This document shows positions 25,933 through 35,443 of a DNA stretch of 64,000 nucleotides, in pieces. Location of the stretch: the NCBI GenBank assembly GCA_900112995.1, contig FONU01000014.1, forward strand, positions 32,655 through 96,654, in the 5' to 3' direction. How positions within the stretch are numbered: position 1 is the first letter of the stretch; every line of letters starts with the position of its first letter. The notes under the pieces were generated by a model. The model was not told the origin of the DNA and did no database searches. It saw only the letters and a program-made list of their open reading frames with translations. The position numbers and the translations under genes were made by a program. This DNA is from [Lactobacillus] rogosae (GTDB taxonomy: Bacteria > Bacillota > Clostridia > Lachnospirales > Lachnospiraceae).

Positions 25933-25968
25933 GGGATGAGGGTACATTTTATGTATCCTTATCCTTTG
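25933..25968 (+). terminator. Intrinsic terminator after trmL
   Basis: Arms 25933-25947 and 25951-25965 pair with a few G-U and mismatched positions around a 3-nt loop, followed by TTTG. It ends the aminotransferase-cheX-trmL unit. Confidence 0.6.
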
Positions 25969-26025
25969 TAATATACAGAAATATCAGATGAGTAAGGTGT
26001 ATTGGATACAGGAGTTGCGAAACGT

Positions 26026-28494
26026 ATGAGAAACAACAGCAATATCGTTAATTTTTATGCGAAAGAATATATAAGAGAGAGGTTAGAAAGCTCTCTGGAT
26101 AAATTCATAGATAAACAGCTTATAATGGTGGTAGCACCATCGGGATATGGAAAGTCCACACTTGTAAGGCATTATTTTAATGACAGGCCATATTATAATA
26201 AAATGTGGTTCCCTATGCAGAGTAAAGAAAAAGACGACAACTGGGTGTGGAAAAGATTATGCCAGAAGTTGGGTGAATATAGTGAAGAGTTAAAAGGAAA
26301 ACTGTCGGATACACAGCTTCCACAGTCTAAGCAGGAATTGTCTTATATAGTTAAAATATTAAGGCAATATGTCAATGATACAGTATATCTTATAGTAGAT
26401 GATTATCAGGAATGTGCAAGTGTCACATTAGACAACCTTATAATGGAAGTTGTAGATAATATAGACAATATTCATATAGTGCTTATATCAAGAATACTCC
26501 CATACAATATACCATATGAAGCAATGTTTCTAAAAGGACAAAGTGTGCTTATCACACAGCAGGATTTAAAGCTTACTAAAGACGAAGAAAAAGTAATATT
26601 TAAAGAGAATGAAATAAATCTTACAGCTGAAGAAGCAGATTTGTTATATGAGCATACAGATGGCTGGATTAGTGCTGTTTATCTGTCTTTATATGAATAT
26701 AAGAAGCTTGGCAGAATGGGTGGTTTTCTTTCTGTCAATCATCTGTTAAAGACAACTATATTTGATAAGCTGTCAGCAGATATGCAGGAATTCTTTATGA
26801 AAATGTCACTTTTTGACTGGTTTGATATTGAAGGTGCAGAGTATGTCACACAGCTTGATGTTACAGAGAATGACCTGCTTGAAAGTGTAGAGCAATTTGG
26901 ATTTCTTGATTATGATGTGACAACACATTCATTTGCTATGCACACATTATTAAGAAATGTGTCTGGTATGGAATTGAATAAATCGGACATAGAAATTTCT
27001 ATGCTTTATAACAGGGCGGCAGAAGTATCTGAAAAGCGAAAGTCTTATATAAAGGCAGTAGCTTATTATACTAAGGCAAAGAACTGGGACAGAATTGCAG
27101 CTTTATATGCAGGAAAGAATGGAAGACGTCTTATTGAGAGAGCACCGGGAATATTCCAGAGCGTAAGAGAGAATATAGAAGAAGTTATGTGGGAAAAATA
27201 TCCGACTGTAATGCTTAATTATCTTTATTATATGTCAACTAAGGAAAATGTGCATAATGTAATGCCATTATATGAAGAGATAATTAATGATATTAATAAT
27301 CATCCAATATGGAAAGATAATAAGTTCCTTATGGGCGAGATGATGATTATATTATCAATTCTTCAATTTAATAATCTTGAAAAGATGAATCAGTCCTTAA
27401 TAAAAGTCAGAGAATATTTTGGTGAGAGAACATCGGTTATATTTGGCAATTCACTTCTTACTTATGGAACAACGTGTATGACGACATTGTATTACAATAA
27501 GTCAGGCAGGCTCAAGGAGATAATAGAGCAGGAAAAAGAATATGCTAAAGCATATATGAGAATAACACAGGGAAGCAGAGTGGGATGGGATGAATTCTTT
27601 GATGCAGAATATGCAATGATTACAGGTGATATTGATACAGCCTACAGGCTAGCAAAGCAGGTGTTATTACAGAACATTTTAAGAAACCAGACGTGTATAA
27701 TTATAAGCTGCTACTATATGATATTAAAATGTCTTATATATTATGGTAAGAAAGAGGAATTCTATGAAGGCATTGAAAAGCTTAATGAGTTGACCAGGGA
27801 TATAACATATCCCCTTCTTATTATAGATGCTGAGCTTGTGCAGGGCTATGTATATGCGTGCCTTGGACAGCAGGAGAAAATGTCAGACTGGTTACAGAAT
27901 TTCAGACTTGAGAACTGTAGTAAGCAGATAAGGAACATACGAAGCGGCTGTATGACATATGGAAAGCTTATGTGTTATAAGAAAGACTGGGCAATGCTTG
28001 ATATGATAGGACAGCAGATGATGGTTCCATATGAGAATACATCACATATATATCCATTTATAACAGGCTGCGTATACAGGGCAATAGCACAGTATAATAT
28101 GGGTAATACAACAGAAGCTGAAAGGTATATTAAGTGGGCAGTTGAACTTTCATATGACGATAACGTGATAATGCCATTTATTGAGAATGGTGTTGAATTA
28201 GAACCTGTTATAGAAAATGTGTATACAGACGGATTCCTTGAGTCATTAAAGCCATATATCGCTAAATACAAGGCTGGAATAGAAAGCTTTAATGCAGTTA
28301 AAGACGACAATCCATATAAGCTTACCAAGAGAGAAAAAGAGCTTATGGAATATGTTAAGGCTGGTTATAAGAATTCAGAGATTAGTGAGCAGATGCACAT
28401 CGCATTAGTGACAGTTGAGAAAAATCTTACAAGCGTATATAGAAAGCTTGGAGTTAATAATAGAACATCAGCAATTATGATGTTACAGAAATAA
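26026..28494 (+). CDS. MalT-like LuxR-family ATP-dependent transcriptional activator
   Basis: The roughly 820-residue protein has the STAND/LAL layout. An N-terminal P-loop (VVAPSGYGKST, residues about 35-45) and a following YLIVDDYQE Walker B lie in an NB-ARC-like ATPase. A long helical TPR-like sensor region follows (about 330-740), and a C-terminal LuxR HTH ends the protein (KLTKREKELMEYVKAGYKNSEISEQMHI...YRKLGVNNR). Such regulators activate sugar or degradative genes when an inducer frees the ATPase. I chose ATG 26026 with AGGAG upstream; a TTG at 26002 would add 8 residues. No target gene is obvious next to it. Confidence 0.9.
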   Translation: MRNNSNIVNFYAKEYIRERLESSLDKFIDKQLIMVVAPSGYGKSTLVRHYFNDRPYYNKMWFPMQSKEKDDNWVWKRLCQKLGEYSEELKGKLSDTQLPQSKQELSYIVKILRQYVNDTVYLIVDDYQECASVTLDNLIMEVVDNIDNIHIVLISRILPYNIPYEAMFLKGQSVLITQQDLKLTKDEEKVIFKENEINLTAEEADLLYEHTDGWISAVYLSLYEYKKLGRMGGFLSVNHLLKTTIFDKLSADMQEFFMKMSLFDWFDIEGAEYVTQLDVTENDLLESVEQFGFLDYDVTTHSFAMHTLLRNVSGMELNKSDIEISMLYNRAAEVSEKRKSYIKAVAYYTKAKNWDRIAALYAGKNGRRLIERAPGIFQSVRENIEEVMWEKYPTVMLNYLYYMSTKENVHNVMPLYEEIINDINNHPIWKDNKFLMGEMMIILSILQFNNLEKMNQSLIKVREYFGERTSVIFGNSLLTYGTTCMTTLYYNKSGRLKEIIEQEKEYAKAYMRITQGSRVGWDEFFDAEYAMITGDIDTAYRLAKQVLLQNILRNQTCIIISCYYMILKCLIYYGKKEEFYEGIEKLNELTRDITYPLLIIDAELVQGYVYACLGQQEKMSDWLQNFRLENCSKQIRNIRSGCMTYGKLMCYKKDWAMLDMIGQQMMVPYENTSHIYPFITGCVYRAIAQYNMGNTTEAERYIKWAVELSYDDNVIMPFIENGVELEPVIENVYTDGFLESLKPYIAKYKAGIESFNAVKDDNPYKLTKREKELMEYVKAGYKNSEISEQMHIALVTVEKNLTSVYRKLGVNNRTSAIMMLQK

Positions 28495-28603
28495 TATGTT
28501 ATAGAATAATATGTAATTTAATGCTTGCGGACAGGCTTATAAAATAACAGATTATGGAGCAAAAACCAGTATATCATATAATAAAAAGTATGGTTTACCA
28601 TAA

Positions 28604-28620
28604 TAGAAAATCATTTTCTA
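28604..28620. promoter_or_regulatory. Perfect 7-3-7 palindrome upstream of the chemoreceptor
   Basis: TAGAAAA, TCA, TTTTCTA forms a perfect dyad 56 bp before the chemoreceptor ATG. It could be a regulator binding site. AT-rich composition makes chance occurrence possible. Confidence 0.3.
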
Positions 28621-28675
28621 TATATGTATACTACAAAAGTTAGTTTAAAATTGAGTAAATAGGAAAGGAAAATTA

Positions 28676-30409
28676 ATGGTAAATAAGTACAAAGAAAGAT
28701 TAAAGCATTATACGATTAATCGTAAGTTAAAGGCTACTCTTGGAGTTGTAGCTCTTATAGCATGTATTATAGGTGTAATTCTTATAAGTGGTATATTAGC
28801 GGTTGCTAATAATGTAAAGGGAATATATCAGGGACCAATGAACAATGTTAATGATATAGCTAATGTTAAATATGGTCTTACTGATTTACAGAGAGCCATT
28901 AACAGACTTTTAGCTGAAGGTTCTGATAATATGGCAGATAGATATGCAAATTTTGAAAAGACAGTAGAAGAAGATGTCAATCTTGTCGTTTCAGGAGTTG
29001 ATGATATGGATAAGCATTTCAAGACAGAAGCTACGAGAGCAAAGCTTTCAGAAATGCAGGCTAAGATTAACGAGGGCGAGAAAGTAAGACCTCAGGTTAT
29101 GCAGCTTTTAAAGAGCGGAAAGATTGATGAAGCTTATGCACTTAATTATAATACATATCTTCCTATAGTTAACGAAATCAAGTCATTAGCAAATGATATA
29201 GAGACATTAGTATACCAGAACGGAGCAGTGTATTATACTCAGTCAGTGCGTCTTGGTAATGGACTTACAATAGCAGGTATTATACTTGTTGTTGCGTTAT
29301 TATTTATTTCAACATTCTTTACAAGAACTATAACAGAAGTTCTTACAACACCAGCCAAGCAGATTGTTGAAGCGGCAGAGCAGATGTATCATGGAGATAT
29401 GTCAGCAGCTAATCTTATAACATACGAATCAGAAGATGAATTCGGAGCTATGGCAAAGACACTTAAGGGAACAATGTTAAATCTCCACGCATATGTGGAT
29501 GAAATATCAACAGTTTTAAGAGAAATTGCAAGTGGTGATTTAACTAAGGATTCAGATGAAATTACAGATTTCCTTGGAGATTTTGTAAGCATCAAAGAAT
29601 CATTTGTATACATTTTAAAGAATTTTAATATAACATTAACTAATATTGCCAAGACATCAGAGCAGGTTGATATTGGTGCCGAGGATCTTTCAAAGGCAGC
29701 AGGTGATCTTGCTAAGGGAACAACAGACCAGGCAAGTGCTGTTGAAGAACTCACAGCTACAGTTGAAACAGTAGCGGCATTAGCTAAAAAGAGTGCAGAT
29801 CAGACACAGACTGCATATGATAATGTATTAGCGGTAGCAGAAAATGCAGAAGAAGAACGTAAGAAGATGGACAGCCTTACAGAAGAAATGGCTAATATTA
29901 TCGAAATATCTAATAAAATCGAAGCAATTACTTCAACTATCGAGGATATCGCTTCACAGACAAGTCTTCTTGCACTTAATGCTTCAATTGAAGCTGCCAG
30001 AGCTGGTGATGCAGGACGTGGTTTCGCAGTGGTTGCAGAGCAGATTGGAAAGCTTGCAACAGACAGCCAGAAGTCAGCTGTTAATACAAGAGAACTTATT
30101 GTTAAGACTATAGAAGAGATTAATAAGGGTAACGAGATAACCGCCTCTGTTGCACAGGCATTTGAAGGAACAATTAATGAAATGCAGAAGTTTGCTGATG
30201 TAGCTAAGGAAACTAATGAGTCAGCAAGAAATCAGGCAGAAATATTATCACAGATTGAACAGGGTATCGAGCAGATATCAGGTGTTACACAGAACACAGC
30301 AGCTTCTTCACAGGAAAGCTCAGCAATCAGTGAACAGCTTGAACAGAGAGCCAGGGAGCTGGATAAGCTTATTAATAACTTTAAGCTTTATAGACCGGTT
30401 AGCAGATAA
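28676..30409 (+). CDS. Methyl-accepting chemotaxis protein
   Basis: The chemoreceptor has 577 residues. Membrane span 1 is at residues about 22-43, and the extracellular domain at about 44-197 resembles a four-helix-bundle sensor. Membrane span 2 is at about 199-222 and is followed by a HAMP domain. The cytoplasmic signalling domain carries the conserved hairpin tip IASQTSLLALNASIEAARAG. The tip contacts CheA and CheW, which are not encoded in this window. GGAAAGGAAAA precedes the ATG. It ends just before palindromic element C. Confidence 0.95.
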   Translation: MVNKYKERLKHYTINRKLKATLGVVALIACIIGVILISGILAVANNVKGIYQGPMNNVNDIANVKYGLTDLQRAINRLLAEGSDNMADRYANFEKTVEEDVNLVVSGVDDMDKHFKTEATRAKLSEMQAKINEGEKVRPQVMQLLKSGKIDEAYALNYNTYLPIVNEIKSLANDIETLVYQNGAVYYTQSVRLGNGLTIAGIILVVALLFISTFFTRTITEVLTTPAKQIVEAAEQMYHGDMSAANLITYESEDEFGAMAKTLKGTMLNLHAYVDEISTVLREIASGDLTKDSDEITDFLGDFVSIKESFVYILKNFNITLTNIAKTSEQVDIGAEDLSKAAGDLAKGTTDQASAVEELTATVETVAALAKKSADQTQTAYDNVLAVAENAEEERKKMDSLTEEMANIIEISNKIEAITSTIEDIASQTSLLALNASIEAARAGDAGRGFAVVAEQIGKLATDSQKSAVNTRELIVKTIEEINKGNEITASVAQAFEGTINEMQKFADVAKETNESARNQAEILSQIEQGIEQISGVTQNTAASSQESSAISEQLEQRARELDKLINNFKLYRPVSR

Positions 30410-30459
30410 TAGGACTAAAATTATATATTAATGCTTGATTGGTGGCTGTAATTGATAAC

Positions 30460-30617
30460 AACGGACGATTGGCTGCAATCAACATAAGCAACGAAGACAC
30501 ATTTGCATTGAGTGTCGCTCGCAGCGGTACTAAGTCGCCAGCTAAGGCTGCCGACTAAGGACCGGCGGCTCCCCATCGTCTTCTTATGCTTATGTTGATT
30601 GCAGCCAATCGTCCGTT
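30460..30617. repeat. Large palindromic element C with perfect 31-bp arms
   Basis: Bases 30460-30490 and 30587-30617 are perfect inverted repeats of 31 bp, sharing AACGGACGATTGGCTGC and its continuation. GAAGAC (30493-30498) and GTCTTC (30578-30583) extend the stem inward. The loop is 96 nt and GC-rich, with repeated CTAAG motifs. It fills the gap between the chemoreceptor and the convergent histidine kinase gene. There is no coding potential. Confidence 0.88.
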
Positions 30618-30624
30618 ATTAACA

Positions 30625-32043
30625 TCACCCCTTCGCAATTGGCAGCGTAAATATAAACTCCGTCCCCACATCCGGCGTACTGATTACATCTATATGCTCT
30701 TCGTGTGCCTGAATTATTTCTTTAGTTATGGATAGTCCAAGTCCAGACCCTTTCTTGTCACGGCCTCTTGAGGCATCTGATTTATAAAATCTATCCCATA
30801 TTTTATCAATATCTTTCTTGGCAATTCCGCTTCCAGTATCTTTAATGGATATCTGGGCTTTATCACCTTTTTCTTTGACAGTTACATATATAAAGGAGTT
30901 ATCGTGGCTGAATTTGATTGCGTTATCTACAAGGTTGTATATAACCTGTTGTATTTTACCTTTGTCAGCTTTGACATTAAGTGCTGTGCCAGAGAATGTC
31001 AGGCTGAACTTAATGCCTTTCTTTTTACACGAACCCTCAAGAGTTTCTATTGTATGCTTTATTACTGAGTTAATATCAAATGTTGTAATCTCAAGGCGGA
31101 CAGTCTTAGGGTCAAGTTCATTAAGTGTAAGTATATTGCTTGTAAGCTTGGTAAGTCGTTCGGTTTCAAATAATACAATATTAATGTATTTATTAATCAT
31201 TTCCGGTGGTACTGTTCCGTCCTCAATGGCTTCAAGGTAGCCTTTTATTGAAGTAAGAGGCGAACGGAAGTCGTGCGAAATATTGGATAAGAACTTCTGC
31301 TGGAACCGGTCCATTTCGTTAAGTTCTTTTGCCATATAATCTAGAGAAGCCGCAAGACGTCCGATTTCATCATTGTGGTGTATCTTAATGCGGTAGGAAA
31401 GATTACCTTTTCCATATTCTTCAGTAGCCTTGGTAAGCTCATTGATAGGCTTGTGAATATGTATGAAATATAGCACCAGCATAGAAAGTGAAAGCAGCAT
31501 AGCAATCACCAGTGTAAGATAGTTGGTGTTAAACGTATCATATACCCTGTCAGTTATGACAGTTTCAGGCATATTGATGACAACATAGCCTTTCATTGTG
31601 AAATTGCTGGCAATAGGAAAATATGCACTTACAACAGTTTCGTCAAATACACCATAGAAATCACCTGTCTGTGTGTGTGCACCTTTAAGCCTGCCATAAT
31701 CAAAATCCTTAAGTTCATATAGATAACCATTAAAATCTGCTGTTCCAGAAAATCCAGTATCTAACATAACATCACCGAATGGGCTTACGAACATAATTCT
31801 TGTGTGGTTGAGTTCAGATACTATTTTAAGGTCAGCTTCTATGTCTGAAAGATATTCTGGCGTTAATGTATCTTTTGCAAATGTGCCGGCAATTTCGTTA
31901 GCCTGCTGGTAAAGCACTTCAGAATAATAGTCATATACTTTATTATAATCGTGCCTGAAACATATTGTTGTTACAGCTATAAATCCTACAACAGCAATTA
32001 TTATATATAGAGTTATCTGTTTGGTAAGCATATTATATTTCAT
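30625..32043 (-). CDS. Sensor histidine kinase (HAMP-HisKA-HATPase)
   Basis: The 472-residue kinase has membrane spans at about residues 10-29 and 172-195 around an extracellular sensor domain, then HAMP (about 196-248). The HisKA phospho-acceptor block is FLSNISHDFRSPLTSIKGYL (H about 261). The HATPase domain has the N, G1 and G2 boxes (VDNAIKFS, IKDTGSGI, GSGLGLSI). It is encoded 17 bp downstream of the response regulator and in the same operon. The signal is unknown. Confidence 0.94.
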   Translation of the reverse strand: MKYNMLTKQITLYIIIAVVGFIAVTTICFRHDYNKVYDYYSEVLYQQANEIAGTFAKDTLTPEYLSDIEADLKIVSELNHTRIMFVSPFGDVMLDTGFSGTADFNGYLYELKDFDYGRLKGAHTQTGDFYGVFDETVVSAYFPIASNFTMKGYVVINMPETVITDRVYDTFNTNYLTLVIAMLLSLSMLVLYFIHIHKPINELTKATEEYGKGNLSYRIKIHHNDEIGRLAASLDYMAKELNEMDRFQQKFLSNISHDFRSPLTSIKGYLEAIEDGTVPPEMINKYINIVLFETERLTKLTSNILTLNELDPKTVRLEITTFDINSVIKHTIETLEGSCKKKGIKFSLTFSGTALNVKADKGKIQQVIYNLVDNAIKFSHDNSFIYVTVKEKGDKAQISIKDTGSGIAKKDIDKIWDRFYKSDASRGRDKKGSGLGLSITKEIIQAHEEHIDVISTPDVGTEFIFTLPIAKG

Positions 32044-32060
32044 ATTGAGTCCGTTCCTGC

Positions 32061-32762
32061 TTATTTAGTCACAAATTTGTAGCCAATTCCCCATACGGTT
32101 TCAATCGACCATTTATCGTGGTCTTTAATCTTTTCACGAATTCGTTTGATGTGCACATCGACAGTACGGGTATCGCCGATGTAATCATAGCCCCAGATAT
32201 TGTCAAGAAGCTGTTCTCGTGTGAACACCTGATTAGGTGCAGATGCAAGGAAGTATAAAAGTTCAAGTTCTTTAGGCGGCATTTCTACAGCCTTTTTATC
32301 ATAAGTAACTGAGTAATTGTCAAGATTGACAATTAAGTCAGGATACGTTACACATCTTGCATTTTCTGATGGTGCAACGGTAGTCTGTGGAAGATGATAA
32401 CGTCTTAATACAGCTTTAACACGTGCGACAAGTTCTTTTGTTTCAAATGGCTTGATAATATAATCATCAGCACCAAGCTCCAGACCTAATACCTTGTCAA
32501 ATGTTTCGCCCTTAGCTGAAAGCATAATTATTGGCGTATTATTATTCTTCCTGATTTCACGGCATACCTGATATCCGTCAATACCAGGAAGCATAAGGTC
32601 TAACAGAATGAGGTTAGGCTTGAATGTAGAAAGGTTATCAAGTGCACTTTCGCCGTCATATACAATCTTAGTTTCAAAACATTCTTTTGTAAGATAGAGT
32701 GAGATGAGTTCAGCTATATTCTCATCATCATCTACGATTAAAATTCGTTGTTTAGCAACCAT
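32061..32762 (-). CDS. OmpR/PhoB-family response regulator
   Basis: The 233-residue protein has a receiver domain (ILIVDDDENIAELI, phospho-acceptor Asp in NLILLDLMLPGIDG, switch Lys in YIIKPF) and a C-terminal winged helix (PPKELELLYFLASAPNQVFTREQL...DTRTVDVHIKRIREKI). GGAGG is 5 bases before ATG 32762, so the longer frame starting at 32780 is rejected. It is the partner of the downstream kinase. The mutS2 gene is 27 bp upstream on the same strand, suggesting a three-gene operon. Confidence 0.95.
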   Translation of the reverse strand: MVAKQRILIVDDDENIAELISLYLTKECFETKIVYDGESALDNLSTFKPNLILLDLMLPGIDGYQVCREIRKNNNTPIIMLSAKGETFDKVLGLELGADDYIIKPFETKELVARVKAVLRRYHLPQTTVAPSENARCVTYPDLIVNLDNYSVTYDKKAVEMPPKELELLYFLASAPNQVFTREQLLDNIWGYDYIGDTRTVDVHIKRIREKIKDHDKWSIETVWGIGYKFVTK

Positions 32763-32789
32763 ATGTGCCTCCATATACAATATTTATAG

Positions 32790-35165
32790 TTAATCTTTAA
32801 ATGTTACAATTGTAACACCTTCTGCACCCTCGCCAATCTGTCCAAGGCGGAATTCTTTAATATAAGGAACCCCGTGCAGATAAGAAGTTATACCAGAGCG
32901 TAGAGCACCTGTTCCCTTGCCGTGAACAATTCGTACCTGTGGAATTCTGGCAATATAGGCATCATCAAGATATTTGTCAAGAACGGCAATAGCTTCATCA
33001 ACAGTGTATCCAAGAAGATTAATCTCAGAAGATACAGAAGATGATTTTGACATCTTGATTTTACCTGAGCCACCAGCACCCTTAGGCTTAGAACTTGTTT
33101 CAGCAGGATCCTTATAGCCTTTAAGTATGGCAAGATTTTTAATATCCATTTTAGTGCTTAAGCTTCCTACAAGTACAGTAACCTGGTTTTTGTTCTTATG
33201 AATCTGGGATACAGTACCTATGACGTTCATTGTAAGAACCTTAACGTGCATACCAACCTTGAATTCAGATATATCGTGAGCCTTATGCTCGCTTATGTTG
33301 TTGGCAGGTTCAATCTTTAACTTTTCCTGCCGCTTATTCATTTTCTCACGGATAGCACTGCGGTGTTTCTCAAGCTCTTTTACAGTCATACCATGCTTGT
33401 TCATAGCATTAATTGTCTTATCAGCATACTCTTTCGCATCTTTAAGTATGCGTGCAGCTTCTTCGTTAGCTTTTCTTATAATATTGTCAGTACGTTCATC
33501 AAGACGTTCAGTTTTTTTGGTAAGTTCAGACTTTAACTGGGCAATCTGTGCTTTGTACTCATTTAATTCCTCACGCTCACGTTCAATTGTAACACGGCTT
33601 TGTTCAAGATCAGTTACAAGGTCTTCAAATTTGATATCTTCAGAGTCAAGACGGCGTGAAGCATCATTAATTATATTGTCAGAAAGTCCAAGCTTTTTGG
33701 AAATGGCAAATGCATTACTCTTTCCAGGAACTCCGATAAGAAGCCTATAAGTAGGGCGGAGTGACTGTACATCAAATTCACAGCAGGCATTTTCCACGCC
33801 ATCGGTTGTGAGTGCATACATTTTAATCTCGCTGTAATGTGTTGTCGCCATTGTTGTAATATTACGTCTGTGAAGGCTGTCAAGTATAGCAATTGCAAGG
33901 GCTGCACCTTCTGTAGGGTCAGTACCAGCACCAATCTCATCGAATAAAATGAGGCTGTTGCTGTCAGCTTTTTTAAGAATATCGACAGTATTAGTCATAT
34001 GTGAGCTGAATGTACTAAGGCTCTGTTCAATACTCTGTTCATCGCCGATATCAGCAAATATATTGTCAAATACAGCTATGTCGGAATGTTCCAGTGCTGG
34101 AATATTAAGTCCGGCCTGAGCCATAAGAGTAAGAAGTCCGACAGTCTTTAAGGATACGGTCTTACCACCGGTATTAGGTCCTGTTATGATAAGAAGGTTA
34201 AAATCTGTACCGAGATAAATGTCTATAGGCACGACAGTATGCGGCTCAATAAGAGGATGTCGTCCTTTTTTAATATTTACTATACCTTTGTTATTCATAA
34301 CAGGGCGGCTGCAATTAAAATGCCTTGATAAAAGTGCTTTGGCGAATATGCAGTCAAGATTGGTAAGTATCTCATAGTCTGAAAGCAGTGAATCGGTATA
34401 TTCTGCGGCTTTAGCACTTAAATCTGCAAGAATAACTTCAATCTCAGCCTGTTCCTTAAGTTCAAGCTCTCTTATATCATTGTTAAGCTTGACAACTGCG
34501 GCAGGCTCAATAAATACAGTAGAACCGGTCGATGACTGGTCATGAACCATACCAGGCATAAGTGATTTGTATTCAGCTTTAACAGGCAGACAGAAACGTC
34601 CCTGTCTTGTTGTTATCACATAATCCTGAAGATAAGTTCTTGTAGATGGTGAATTTAATATTTTATTAAGTTCAGTGTGTATGCGGTCAGCAGCTATATT
34701 TTTCTGACGTCTTATACTGCGGAGGTTCGCACTTGCATCATCACTGATTTCATCTTCTGATATAATACATTTCTTAATTGTGTTATTAAGAAGTGTAACA
34801 GGGTCAAGCATGTCTATTAAAGGTTGTATTGAGTCAGCACGCTGTTCATAGTATCCCTTTATGTGGGCAGCACATTCTAATAACATAGATATGTTAAGAA
34901 GCTCAAGTGCATTAAGAGAGCTTCCGACTTTAAGTCTTGCAATGCTTCCCCTGATATCTTTTATCCTTGAGAAATCCACACTTCCCTTCTGGTATACACG
35001 GGTAAGTGCATCATTAGTATAATCAAGTGCTGTATTGATTTTGTCTATGTCAGTCATAGGCTCAAGCTTATGAAGTATCTGCTTTGCACCATCAGAACAG
35101 GCAAAAGATACAAGACGAGATATTATTTTATTATATTCAAGTGTTGATAATGATTTATTATTCAA
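32790..35165 (-). CDS. mutS2: Endonuclease MutS2
   Basis: MutS2 binds collided ribosomes and DNA junctions; recent B. subtilis work assigns it to ribosome splitting, older work to suppression of recombination. The 791-residue protein has the core and lever region, a MutS-type ATPase (Walker A TGPNTGGKT, Walker B ILFDEIGAGTDP), a coiled-coil/KOW linker and a C-terminal Smr nuclease domain (VRIVHGKGTGALR). It starts with TTG, preceded by AGGAG at a good distance. It heads the operon with the two-component system. Confidence 0.95.
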   Translation of the reverse strand: MNNKSLSTLEYNKIISRLVSFACSDGAKQILHKLEPMTDIDKINTALDYTNDALTRVYQKGSVDFSRIKDIRGSIARLKVGSSLNALELLNISMLLECAAHIKGYYEQRADSIQPLIDMLDPVTLLNNTIKKCIISEDEISDDASANLRSIRRQKNIAADRIHTELNKILNSPSTRTYLQDYVITTRQGRFCLPVKAEYKSLMPGMVHDQSSTGSTVFIEPAAVVKLNNDIRELELKEQAEIEVILADLSAKAAEYTDSLLSDYEILTNLDCIFAKALLSRHFNCSRPVMNNKGIVNIKKGRHPLIEPHTVVPIDIYLGTDFNLLIITGPNTGGKTVSLKTVGLLTLMAQAGLNIPALEHSDIAVFDNIFADIGDEQSIEQSLSTFSSHMTNTVDILKKADSNSLILFDEIGAGTDPTEGAALAIAILDSLHRRNITTMATTHYSEIKMYALTTDGVENACCEFDVQSLRPTYRLLIGVPGKSNAFAISKKLGLSDNIINDASRRLDSEDIKFEDLVTDLEQSRVTIEREREELNEYKAQIAQLKSELTKKTERLDERTDNIIRKANEEAARILKDAKEYADKTINAMNKHGMTVKELEKHRSAIREKMNKRQEKLKIEPANNISEHKAHDISEFKVGMHVKVLTMNVIGTVSQIHKNKNQVTVLVGSLSTKMDIKNLAILKGYKDPAETSSKPKGAGGSGKIKMSKSSSVSSEINLLGYTVDEAIAVLDKYLDDAYIARIPQVRIVHGKGTGALRSGITSYLHGVPYIKEFRLGQIGEGAEGVTIVTFKD

Positions 35166-35443
35166 TGTAATACTCCTGTCATTTCAAATAATAATTATTA
35201 TATGTCTGCTATTAGTGATAAAAGCTGACAATCCTCTCTTATTATATACTAAAACCGATTAAAACCATAGGATAAATTTAAGAAAGAGCCGACTTTTTAA
35301 CATCTATGTCATAGTTTGTTCATAAACATAGTGTATACTTTATTTATATTGCGTAATAACCGGATAGTCAGAAGAAAAATGTACTTGTGATTTAACATAT
35401 CAGATGCGTAAGCATCTGTTAATGAATAAGAATGAGGGATAAT

